Below are positions 48,795 to 56,401 of a stretch of 64,000 nucleotides of DNA, in pieces. Every line of letters begins with the position of its first letter. Position 1 is the first letter of the stretch. Both the position numbers and the translations under genes were made by a program. Origin of the DNA: PALSA-612 sp035652235 (GTDB taxonomy: Bacteria > Actinomycetota > Thermoleophilia > Gaiellales > Gaiellaceae); contig DASREE010000008.1 of the NCBI GenBank assembly GCA_035652235.1, positions 62,001 to 126,000 on the forward strand, written 5' to 3'. The notes below the pieces were generated by a model that was not told the DNA's origin, searched no databases, and saw only the letters and a program-made list of their open reading frames with translations.

Positions 48795-51104
48795 ATGCCC
48801 GCGGACGATCGCCGAGCCGATCTCTCCGACTACCGGCGCCGGCGCCGTGCGGGCGCGACGCCGGAGCCGTTTGCCGGCGGAAGGGGCGTGGGCAGCGCCG
48901 TCGCGCAAGCGGGCCTGCCGGTCTTCGTCGTCCAGCGCCACGCTGCACGGCGGCTACACGACGACTTCCGTCTCGAGCGCGGCGGTGTGCTGCAGAGCTG
49001 GGCTGTGCCGAAGGGTGTCCCGCTCGAGCCGGGCTCGCGGCGGCTCGCCGTCCAGGTCGAGGACCACCCCCTCGAGTACGCCGACTTCGAGGGCGAGATC
49101 CCGACGGGCGAGTACGGCGCCGGCACGGTCGAGATCTGGGACCGCGGCACGTATGAGCTCCTCGAGGAGAAGCCCGACGGGGGGCTGACCGTCCGGCTGC
49201 ACGGCCGTCGCCTGGAAGGCACCTGGTCGCTCGTCCCGGCGAGGCTCTCGGGCGACGAGAAGAACTGGCTGCTCGTGCGCACGCGCGACGGTGCGGCCGG
49301 CGGGGCGCCTACCCGTCGCTACGAGCCGATGCTGGCCACGCTGGCCGCCGAGCTGCCCGAGGGGCCGGAGTGGTTGTTCGAGCCGAAGTGGGACGGGTAT
49401 CGGGCGGTCGCCTACGTCCGCGACGGGAAGGCCGAGCTCCGCAGCCGCCGCCAGAACGACCTGACGCAGCGCTTCCGGGAGCTGGCGGCGGCGATCCCGA
49501 GCGCGCTGCGGAGTCGGAGCTGCGTCCTGGACGGAGAGGTGTGCGCGCTCGATCGGCAGGGTCGCTCGAGCTTCTCGCTCATGCAGCAGGGGAAGGGACG
49601 TCTCGTCTACTACGTCTTCGACCTGCTCGAGCTCGACGGTGAGCCGCTCGTCGAGCTGCCGCTCTCGGAGCGGCGCCGCCTGCTCGGCGACCTGCTCGAC
49701 CGGCGCTCGGCGAGCGTGCGGCTGTCCGAGGCGTTCGAGGACGGCGAGGCGCTGCTCGAGGCGGCGCGGGCGCAGGGGCTGGAGGGCGTCGTGGCCAAAC
49801 GGGCGAGCAGCCGCTACGAGGAGCGCCGCTCGCGGAGCTGGCTGAAGGTGAAGGTGCGCCCCGCGCAGGAGTTCCTTGTCGCCGGCTACACGAAGGGGCA
49901 GGGGCGCCGGGCGCGGCTCGGGTCGCTGGTGCTCGCGGTCAGGGACGCCGGCCGCCTCCGCTGGGTGGGGAACGTCGGCACCGGCTTCGGCGAGCGGACG
50001 CTCGACGAGCTGCTTGCGCGCCTGCGCCCGCTCGAGCGCCGGGACCCGCCGTTTCCGCAGGCGCCGAAGATGCCGCGCGTCCGCAAGGGCGACGTCGTCT
50101 GGGTCGAGCCGCAGCTCGTCGTCCAAGTCGAGTTCGCCGAGTGGACGCACGACGGCCACCTGCGCGCTCCCTCCTTCCTCGGCATCCGCGACGACAAGCG
50201 TCCTGAGGACGTGCGCCGGGAGCGGCCGACGATCGAGCCCACGCTGCGCGTCGGCCGGCGAACGCTTTCGCTGTCGAACCTGGACAAGCCGTTCTGGCCC
50301 GAGGAGGGAATCACGAAGGGCGATCTGCTCGCCTACTACCGGGCGATCGCGCCCGTGCTCGTGCCGCACCTGAAGAACCGGCCGTTCACCATGAAGCGCT
50401 ACCCGGATGGCTGGCAGGGCAGCCACTTCTTCCAGAAGCAACCGAGTTCTTCCGCTGGAAGAGCGCATCTTTCCGTCAAGGGCAACCACTTCTTCGTCAA
50501 CAACGAACTCGACCTGCTCGGAGCGGTCAATCTCGGCTGCATCGAGATGAACACGTGGCTCAGCCGGATCGACAAGCCCGACCGCCCGGACTTCGTGATG
50601 TTCGACCTTGATCCGGCATCGGACGTGGGGTGGTCTGAGGTCGTCCAGGTCACGCTCCTCGTCAAGCAGATGCTCGACGGCCTCGGGCTCACGTCCTACG
50701 CCAAGACCTCGGGCGCGGATGGGATGCACGTGCTCGTACCGATCGTCCGGCGCTCGACCTTTGAGGAGACGAGAGAGTTCGTGGACATCATCCGCCGTGC
50801 GCTCGCCTCCACGCACCGGGGGCTTGTGACGGCGGAGTGGACGAAGGCGAAGCGTCGGGGCGTCCTCATCGACGCCAATCAGAACCGGGAAGGCGCCACC
50901 ACGGCGAACGTCTACTCCGTCCGTCCACGACCGGGTGCGCCTGTCTCGACGCCGCTGCGGTGGGAGGAAGTCAACGACCGGCTCGACCCCGCCGTCTTCA
51001 CGATGGACGTCGTGCTCGACCGCGTGGCGAAGCATGGCGACCTGTTCGCGGGCGTGCTCGAAGGCAGGCAGTCGCTCAAGAAGGCGCAGGACTCCATCCG
51101 CTAA
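48795..51104 (+). CDS. ligD: ATP-dependent DNA ligase LigD (PE-LIG-POL)
   Basis: A 769-residue three-domain LigD for bacterial non-homologous end joining. The phosphoesterase part comes first (QRHAARRLHDDFRLE; EYGAGTVEIWD), then the ligase with adenylated Lys near residue 198 in EPKWDGYRA and DGEVCALD, and last the polymerase/primase part with VMFDLDPA. The order PE-LIG-POL is the Pseudomonas type, not the mycobacterial POL-PE-LIG order. A short patch at about 50439-50476 looks frameshifted relative to its surroundings. No ku gene was found nearby. ATG at 48795 follows a GGAGGG site. Confidence 0.92.
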   Translation: MPADDRRADLSDYRRRRRAGATPEPFAGGRGVGSAVAQAGLPVFVVQRHAARRLHDDFRLERGGVLQSWAVPKGVPLEPGSRRLAVQVEDHPLEYADFEGEIPTGEYGAGTVEIWDRGTYELLEEKPDGGLTVRLHGRRLEGTWSLVPARLSGDEKNWLLVRTRDGAAGGAPTRRYEPMLATLAAELPEGPEWLFEPKWDGYRAVAYVRDGKAELRSRRQNDLTQRFRELAAAIPSALRSRSCVLDGEVCALDRQGRSSFSLMQQGKGRLVYYVFDLLELDGEPLVELPLSERRRLLGDLLDRRSASVRLSEAFEDGEALLEAARAQGLEGVVAKRASSRYEERRSRSWLKVKVRPAQEFLVAGYTKGQGRRARLGSLVLAVRDAGRLRWVGNVGTGFGERTLDELLARLRPLERRDPPFPQAPKMPRVRKGDVVWVEPQLVVQVEFAEWTHDGHLRAPSFLGIRDDKRPEDVRRERPTIEPTLRVGRRTLSLSNLDKPFWPEEGITKGDLLAYYRAIAPVLVPHLKNRPFTMKRYPDGWQGSHFFQKQPSSSAGRAHLSVKGNHFFVNNELDLLGAVNLGCIEMNTWLSRIDKPDRPDFVMFDLDPASDVGWSEVVQVTLLVKQMLDGLGLTSYAKTSGADGMHVLVPIVRRSTFEETREFVDIIRRALASTHRGLVTAEWTKAKRRGVLIDANQNREGATTANVYSVRPRPGAPVSTPLRWEEVNDRLDPAVFTMDVVLDRVAKHGDLFAGVLEGRQSLKKAQDSIR

Positions 51105-51133
51105 GGACGCCCAGGGCGGGTCGCGGCCACTGT

Positions 51134-51811
51134 TTACTTCACCGGCGCTAACGCGGCGATCAGCCGTGAGAGGAGGTTTCGCGTTCCGGTTCCGAAGAAG
51201 TGCAGCGTCGCCGCGTACTGAACGCCGTGCTGCCGCCAGACGAAGACAGCGTGGTTGCACCAGAACGTCGCTCGGCTTTCTGAGCGGCATTGTGGCTGGT
51301 AGCCGAGCGCGGGAAGATAGACGCCATCATGACCACCTAGCACGGCGACCTGCGCCCCAACGGTAGGAAGCGGTTGACCCGCCACACGCGTAAAGACCTC
51401 GAAGTGAAGGAAGCAGCACGGGCGGTTCCGCCAGAGATGCTGCCTCCATCCAAGGCCGGAGTCTGGTTCCCAAGGCGCACCGTACGAGAAGGTCAGGAGG
51501 ATGGTGCGCCCTCCTCGGTCGATGAAGTCAGCCCGCTGCGCCGAGGGCGCGGGCGGTGGAGTACCAGGCGGAGTCCGCCACGGTCGTAGCCATGCATGCG
51601 GCAGGCGTCGGGGGCAAAGCAACGGCACGCGAGTTGACTCTTGGGCGAGCCGACATTGAGTGGTGATTTGCTCCGAGACTGGCCATAGCCGGACGATGGC
51701 GAAGGCAGTGCGTGGCGCTGGGTCAGCGCCGTGCGTCGCTCTGGAAGCCCACGCCGCGTGCGTCAAGCAGAGAGACATCACGAGAACCGCAGTGCCAACA
51801 GTTCGCAGCAC
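51134..51811 (-). CDS. Exported protein of unknown function
   Basis: A 225-residue protein not matched to a known family. From GTG 51811 the N-terminus LRTVGTAVLVMSLCLTHAAWA looks like a signal peptide, which decided the start (an open frame to 51850 exists). The mature part has several Cys (CCFLHFE, QCRSESRATFWC) and many Trp and Arg residues, suggesting a disulphide-bonded secreted domain. It ends 29 bp from ligD, convergently, and follows another exported gene by 20 bp, so it probably shares its transcript. Confidence 0.6.
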   Translation of the reverse strand: MLRTVGTAVLVMSLCLTHAAWASRATHGADPAPRTAFAIVRLWPVSEQITTQCRLAQESTRVPLLCPRRLPHAWLRPWRTPPGTPPPAPSAQRADFIDRGGRTILLTFSYGAPWEPDSGLGWRQHLWRNRPCCFLHFEVFTRVAGQPLPTVGAQVAVLGGHDGVYLPALGYQPQCRSESRATFWCNHAVFVWRQHGVQYAATLHFFGTGTRNLLSRLIAALAPVK

Positions 51812-51831
51812 TAGCTCGGCTTCATCTTCGG

Positions 51832-53052
51832 TTACCGGATCAGTACCCACACGTCGCCGGACGCCCCCCTTCGCGTGGCGTGAAGGTCATAGCAGCCGGG
51901 CGTCGGGAACGTGAAGCCGATGCCCCACTCCTCTCCCGGTCGGTTCCATGTGGAGCCACCGTGCGCCTGCGGCCCCCAATTGGGCTTGAGCACCTTCCGG
52001 CCAATACGCCGCGCTGTGACGTGAACCGGCCCCGAGCCGGTGACGCGAAGGACGATCTTGAAGTCCTTGCCGACGGAGCTGGTGAAGATAGCGTGACCGG
52101 GCTGCCAGTGCATTCCGAGCCCCGGAAAGAACAGCGCCCACACGCTCCCACGTGTTGCCGTGCCTTTCGCCTCAGGGAGCGTGCGCGTGCCGAAGACGCC
52201 GAGCGGCGACGGCGGCTTGCAGTTTGCTCGGCCAGGGGCGGGCGGGGCGGACGTTCTCGGCCACGCTGGGAGTGCGAGCCGCCGGAGTTCGGCCTGCGCC
52301 GCGCCCAAGCGGCTCCGCTCCCTGAGGTAGACGTAGATGCTGATTTGGTACCGGCCCGGCACCTGCGACCCGAGAGTGCACTGGATCACGCCTGGGATGG
52401 CTCCTTCCCAAGAGTGGGTGCAGAGCGCCTGCCTGAGGTCGAGCGGGTCAAGACGAGTGGGAAACGGATTGGTTCGGCGTGGGCGGCTGAGTCCGACCCA
52501 AACTACAATGCCTCCGGAACCCGCATATGCGAGCGTGGCATCGGGCGGCAAATCGACCGGACTATTCTCGTACGCGACGGTCGAAGCCCACGCCGACGCC
52601 TGCGCTTGCGCCGAGTTCGGCGTTGGCCCGCTGTGCCCGACCTGCCAACCGGGGCTGCTTGCGAACCGTGGCGGGGCGAGCGGCGCGCTCCATGGCGTCA
52701 CGCGAACCGACGCAAGTGCGCGATTCGTCTCTGCGAGCCGTGCCGCCGTCGAGTGCACGTAGAGGAAGAACGCCCTGCCTCCGGCTCGGACAAACATTCG
52801 GGTGGTCCCGGCGCGAACGTGCTTCGGCAATCGCACGTACCGTTGCGGCGAGACGGCCGCTTCGTCCAGTTGGACGACAGCGCCCTGCGGCGCAATCGCG
52901 GTGATCTCTCCCGGCAGGACGTGTCCGACCCAACCCGGCGGAGGGATGACGCTCAGCCCATAGCCGCGCACGGCATGCGGACTTCCGCCCCCAAGCGCAG
53001 TGCCCGCGACCGTCAGGGCCGTTATGACACCGACGAGGAAGCGGAGATGCAT
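51832..53052 (-). CDS. Large exported protein of unknown function
   Basis: A 406-residue protein with a signal peptide (HLRFLVGVITALTVAG) and no recognised family. The mature region is rich in beta-prone sequence; the C-terminal WGIGFTFPTPGCYDLHATR resembles an Ig-like terminal strand pattern seen in secreted proteins of related bacteria, by my impression only. The ATG at 53052 has a GGAGAGAGGTG-like site upstream. It is the first of two exported genes facing away from the sigma-factor operon. Base composition is less GC-rich than the flanks. Confidence 0.62.
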   Translation of the reverse strand: MHLRFLVGVITALTVAGTALGGGSPHAVRGYGLSVIPPPGWVGHVLPGEITAIAPQGAVVQLDEAAVSPQRYVRLPKHVRAGTTRMFVRAGGRAFFLYVHSTAARLAETNRALASVRVTPWSAPLAPPRFASSPGWQVGHSGPTPNSAQAQASAWASTVAYENSPVDLPPDATLAYAGSGGIVVWVGLSRPRRTNPFPTRLDPLDLRQALCTHSWEGAIPGVIQCTLGSQVPGRYQISIYVYLRERSRLGAAQAELRRLALPAWPRTSAPPAPGRANCKPPSPLGVFGTRTLPEAKGTATRGSVWALFFPGLGMHWQPGHAIFTSSVGKDFKIVLRVTGSGPVHVTARRIGRKVLKPNWGPQAHGGSTWNRPGEEWGIGFTFPTPGCYDLHATRRGASGDVWVLIR

Positions 53053-53069
53053 CACCTCTCTCCTACGCC

Positions 53070-53297
53070 TCAGAGGGTCGCCGGGGTTCCCGGAGCGGCT
53101 CCGGTTACCGCTTGCGCACGAGGTGGAAACGTCGCCAAGCCCACGGAAGGCATCGAGCGTCTCCCTTCGATCAACGGGTGTGCCCGAAAGAACTCGACCA
53201 GTTTGCTCCGCTGCGGAGCCGCGCACCACGGGCAGAAGCGAAACGCGGCCTCAACCTCGCTGCCACAGTGACGACACGTCGGCACGGCCTTCTTCAC
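53070..53297 (-). CDS. Zinc-ribbon protein
   Basis: A 75-residue protein with a four-Cys zinc ribbon: CRHCGSEVEAAFRFCPWC, spacing C-x2-C then C-x2-C. KLVEFFRAHPLIEG follows, a linker I recall from zinc-ribbon proteins of Thermoleophilia. The start GTG at 53297 gives KKAVPTCRHCG. It is divergent from the sigma factor, with a 68-bp gap, and lies upstream of the two exported genes. Function unknown; regulatory or scaffold roles are possible. Confidence 0.6.
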   Translation of the reverse strand: MKKAVPTCRHCGSEVEAAFRFCPWCAAPQRSKLVEFFRAHPLIEGRRSMPSVGLATFPPRAQAVTGAAPGTPATL

Positions 53298-53317
53298 GCA
53301 GCGTAACACCGCCTGAC

Positions 53318-53330
53318 GCGAAACGCGGCC
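53318..53330. repeat. 13-bp repeat copy in the sigma-factor upstream region
   Basis: GCGAAACGCGGCC at 53318-53330 is repeated exactly at 53238-53250 inside the zinc-ribbon gene. CAACCT follows both after zero or one base. The upstream copy contains GAAAC, a possible ECF -35 core, before the sigma gene. Confidence 0.5.
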
Positions 53331-53365
53331 CAACCTTTCGCGCCCTGCCTGACACCTGCAAAAAC

Positions 53366-53899
53366 GTGAGGCTGCTTCCGCACGTGAGCCGGAGCCGCGA
53401 GCAAGACGACGCGCTTTTGGCGCAGGTTCAACCGCTCGTCGTGCGGACGGTTCGCCTCGTGGTGGGTGCGGGTTCAGCCGTTGCCGAGGACGCTGCACAG
53501 GAGGCGCTCCTTGAACTGCATCGGTCGTTACCGCGACTGCGAGACGGGGGAGCCGCGCCTGCGTTTGCGGCACGGATCGCCACGCGAGTCGCGTTGCGCG
53601 TGGCAAGACGGGAGTGGCGGTTCCGTCTGCTCGGCCTTCGCGTGCGGGAATCCGGCGAGTTCTCATCGAACGAGCAGCCTGCCGGACTGCTTGAACTCAA
53701 GGAGGCGTTCGACCGGCTTCCGCCTCGTCAGCGGGCAGTGGCAGTCCTCCGTCTCTACGTCGGGCTTACCGAGCGGGAAACCGCCGCCGCGCTCGGCTGC
53801 TCGGTCGGAACCGTGAAGCACCAACTCCACGACGCCCGGCAGACGCTCACGAACTACCTGAGCCCCGGCTCGGGTGTGCGACGAAAGGATCAACGATGA
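53366..53899 (+). CDS. ECF-type RNA polymerase sigma factor
   Basis: A 177-residue sigma-70 family protein of ECF size. Region 2 is represented by QPLVVRTVRLVV and EDAAQEALLELHRSLPRLRD, region 4 by FDRLPPRQRAVAVLRLYVGL and the helix-turn-helix ERETAAALGCSVGTVKHQLH. It probably directs a small regulon. ATGA overlap with the downstream membrane protein suggests that protein is its anti-sigma factor. GTG at 53366 was chosen; it could start later at 53392. Base composition is lower in GC than the core genes. Confidence 0.85.
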   Translation: MRLLPHVSRSREQDDALLAQVQPLVVRTVRLVVGAGSAVAEDAAQEALLELHRSLPRLRDGGAAPAFAARIATRVALRVARREWRFRLLGLRVRESGEFSSNEQPAGLLELKEAFDRLPPRQRAVAVLRLYVGLTERETAAALGCSVGTVKHQLHDARQTLTNYLSPGSGVRRKDQR

Positions 53900-54726
53900 C
53901 GAATACAGACACGGAGCGCGAGATGGTCAGCGATGCCGACATCCAAGCCATGTTGGAAGCGTTCTCGGGGTCAGCCGAGCCCGTCCTCAGCAGAGCGAGA
54001 CGACGACACCACATGACACGCCGAGCGCTCATCTTTGTCGCGGCGGGGCTCGCCATCCTCGGGCTCGTCGTGCCCGGATCGTTGGCGCTGGTCGGTACGT
54101 TCTCTGAGACGCCGCAGCAGTTCATCAACGATGAGAACCAGCCCTTGAACGCTAGGGAAGTGGTCGAGCAGTACATGACGCAGTTGGACAGGCTGAATAG
54201 CGGTGCGACCACGCGGCAGCGAGCAGTTGTGCCCACGCTTTCGAGTGTCCAGCGCGTCGTGACGGCGAACACGCCGGAGGGGGAGTATGGCGTCTATGCG
54301 CTGGGATTCTCCGACGGAACGACGGGCATCGGGGTCATCAGTTCAGCGACGGGAGACGTTGCGGGGCTGAGCGTGGGAATCGAGCCTTGCCCACCTGGCT
54401 GGACACTCGAAGCAGGTGGCTCGACAGTGCGGTTGCCTGGCACCACACCGCTCTACATCACCGGTCGCGCTTCGGCGGCAGTCGCGTCCATCGATGTCGT
54501 CTACCCCGACGGTCACTCGACGCCCGCCGCGGTCTCGAACGGCTACTTCCTCGCGTGGGTAGTCCCGCTGCCGGGAGCGCCGAACGCGCGTACCGGCTTC
54601 TCGCCGCCCGTAACGCTTGTGGCCCGCGACAGCGCCGGGAACGAGATTGGACATCTGTCCGTGCGTGGTGACGGCGACATCCCGCCATCACCGGGCCAGT
54701 CAGCACAAGCCCCGGCCTGCGGGTGA
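53896..54726 (+). CDS. Membrane-anchored probable anti-sigma factor
   Basis: A 276-residue bitopic protein: a short cytoplasmic N-terminus (about residues 1-45, with MVSDADIQAMLEAF), one transmembrane helix (about 46-68, LIFVAAGLAILGLVVPG) and a large extracytoplasmic domain. There is no zinc His-Cys motif. Topology and 4-nt overlap with the sigma gene are what an anti-sigma factor would show, but no family is recognised. The outer domain could sense the signal or bind the exported proteins. Confidence 0.6.
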   Translation: MTNTDTEREMVSDADIQAMLEAFSGSAEPVLSRARRRHHMTRRALIFVAAGLAILGLVVPGSLALVGTFSETPQQFINDENQPLNAREVVEQYMTQLDRLNSGATTRQRAVVPTLSSVQRVVTANTPEGEYGVYALGFSDGTTGIGVISSATGDVAGLSVGIEPCPPGWTLEAGGSTVRLPGTTPLYITGRASAAVASIDVVYPDGHSTPAAVSNGYFLAWVVPLPGAPNARTGFSPPVTLVARDSAGNEIGHLSVRGDGDIPPSPGQSAQAPACG

Positions 54727-54783
54727 GCAAGGTCAATGGACACGACGAGTCTTTCGTGACGGAATGGGGGAGGCGGCGTATCG

Positions 54784-55401
54784 GTGCCGATGGTGAAGAT
54801 GAAACTCGTCGCGATTGCGACGGCGCTTGTCGTCGCCGTCCCTGCGGCCTGCGGTGCATCCGCCCAACCCGTACAGCGCCCCTTCGTGCCGCGTGGCGGT
54901 GTAGCGAGCGGGCCGAGTAGCGGCTTGTGGGGCGACGGATCGTCGGGGCAGAGCGGGGAGCACGTCGGCTGCATCCGAGGCCGGAAGTTCGCCGTCCTCC
55001 TCACCGTCCACAACCGCACGAAGCGCACGATCACGCTCCTTGGTGGCGGCGGGGCGCAGCCGCTCCGCGACGTGATCGAGCGGGTCGCGGTGCAGGTTCT
55101 CCTCGCGCCGCCGCCCCCGAAAGGTGACCTATTCCGACCCGGGCTTCGATCCTGGAATGGTCGAGACTCGTCGCCGGTTGCGATACCGGCGGGACGCGAC
55201 GGGTGGGTGCAGTCGAACTTCCTCATGCGGAGCTGCTCCCGGCTCCACGGCCACGAGGCGGTGATGGTGAACCGCAGCACCACCCTCACCTACAGCACGG
55301 GCGGTGCCAAGGGAACGCAAGTCGTCTCGGTGACAGGGGCGCGGATCATCCTGACTCGTGGGCCGCTCCATCCCCGTCTCCCGATCAATCAGGTGGGCTG
55401 A
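54784..55401 (+). CDS. Exported or lipid-anchored protein of unknown function
   Basis: A 205-residue protein. After KMKLVAIATALVVAVPAACG comes a possible lipobox PAAC, weaker than consensus. The mature part is unassigned; RTKRTITLLGGGG and RSTTLTYSTGGAKGTQ suggest beta structure. GTG 54784 follows a GGGGGAGG site; ATG 54790 and 54799 are alternatives. It follows the anti-sigma-like gene by 57 bp and is probably part of the same regulon. Confidence 0.6.
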   Translation: MPMVKMKLVAIATALVVAVPAACGASAQPVQRPFVPRGGVASGPSSGLWGDGSSGQSGEHVGCIRGRKFAVLLTVHNRTKRTITLLGGGGAQPLRDVIERVAVQVLLAPPPPKGDLFRPGLRSWNGRDSSPVAIPAGRDGWVQSNFLMRSCSRLHGHEAVMVNRSTTLTYSTGGAKGTQVVSVTGARIILTRGPLHPRLPINQVG

Positions 55402-55451
55402 CGTAGCGAGTCCGCAGCGGTGTCGTCATCTGCGGGAAGTGCGACAGGCCG

Positions 55452-55760
55452 CTACGCCGAGCCGGAGCACCCGATGGGAGCGGAACTGCGCCCGGACGAG
55501 ATAGCGGCCCGGTCGCAGTCCATGAACATCCCTGCCTTGCACAACCCCTCGGCTTCGACCTGCGCACGTCTCCGAGCTTCAAGTTCCGCGAGCATGGCCT
55601 GCGCCCGTTGGCTCGCGTTGGACGTGTCGAAGCCGAACGACCATCGGGTTCACCGCGAGCGGGCCGAGAAGTTCGACGTGCTTCTTGATGTCCAGCGCGC
55701 GATCCGGTAGGGCGAGCGCGCAGACGTCGAGGAGCGGACGCTTGCACGTACCCCCGCAAC
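55452..55760 (-). pseudogene. Decayed gene fragment with a frameshift
   Basis: Minus-strand reading gives protein-like sequence in two frames. From about 55760 to 55655 one frame reads CKRPLLDVCALALPDRALD and KKHVELLGPLAVNPMVV. From about 55649 the neighbouring frame continues FDTSNASQRAQAMLAELEA and ends CKAGMFMDCDRAA with a stop at 55452. The two look like parts of one gene separated by a single indel near 55645. No start is visible. Family unknown. Other bases in 55402-55819 hold no gene. Confidence 0.45.
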
Positions 55761-55807
55761 GGCGCTCTCGCTCGAGCGTGGGCGGAGCGCGCGGGCGTCG
55801 CCTCTTC

Positions 55808-55813
55808 TACGAT
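55808..55813 (+). promoter_or_regulatory. Leaderless -10 element for the LOG-like gene
   Basis: TACGAT followed by exactly six bases and the GTG at 55820. This is one of the clearest examples of the recurrent pattern. Confidence 0.55.
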
Positions 55814-55819
55814 CCGGCG

Positions 55820-56284
55820 GTGGCGCGCAGGCAGATCAGCGTCGTCGGCAGCGGTGCAGAGCACGAGCAGCGGGCGGAGGCGGTCGGCCGCCTGCTCGCG
55901 GAGCGCGGCGCGACGGTCGTCTGCGGCGGCCGGGACGAGGTGATGGCGGCGGCCGCTCGGGGTGCCAAGTCGGCAGGCGGCGCGACCATCGGAATCCTCC
56001 CAGGTGAGAGCCGCGAGGCCGCGAACGAGTGGATCGACCACGCCGTCGTCACGGGCATCGGCCACGCCCGGAACCTGGCGGTCGCCGCATCGGGGGACGC
56101 GGTGATCGCCATCGGGGGCGCGTGGGGCACGCTGTCGGAGATCGCGCTCGCGCGGGTGCTCGGCCGCCCCGTCGTCGTGCTCGATCCCGGCTGGGAGGTG
56201 GCGGGCGAGGGCGTGGTGCGGGCGCAGACGCCGCAGGAGGCGGTCGAGCTCGCGCTGCGGCTGGCGCGCGGCGCCGTGGAGTGA
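55820..56284 (+). CDS. TIGR00725/LOG-like Rossmann-fold protein
   Basis: A 154-residue protein with the TIGR00725 pattern: ISVVGSGAEHEQRAEAVGRL, VVCGGRDEVMAAAARGAKSAGG, ILPGESREAAN and IAIGGAWGTLSEIALA, the last a nucleotide-binding GG-x-GT-E motif as in LOG/YvdD proteins. These bind or cleave nucleotides; the true substrate for this branch is unknown. The GTG is preferred to an upstream frame because TACGAT is six bases away. Confidence 0.82.
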   Translation: MARRQISVVGSGAEHEQRAEAVGRLLAERGATVVCGGRDEVMAAAARGAKSAGGATIGILPGESREAANEWIDHAVVTGIGHARNLAVAASGDAVIAIGGAWGTLSEIALARVLGRPVVVLDPGWEVAGEGVVRAQTPQEAVELALRLARGAVE

Positions 56285-56401
56285 TCGTCCCGCTTCCGAC
56301 ACGGTTCCGTCCCACACGCGTGCGGCTTGTCGCGATAGGCGCGAAAGCGGGTGGTGGGCTGGGGTGCCCCGAGCGAAGAGCCCCGGTGCGAGAGCCGCGG
56401 C

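Noticed and set aside
51105..55819. Prophage or integrative element
   Set aside because: Despite lower GC there is no integrase, transposase, phage gene, flanking tRNA or visible attachment-site repeat.
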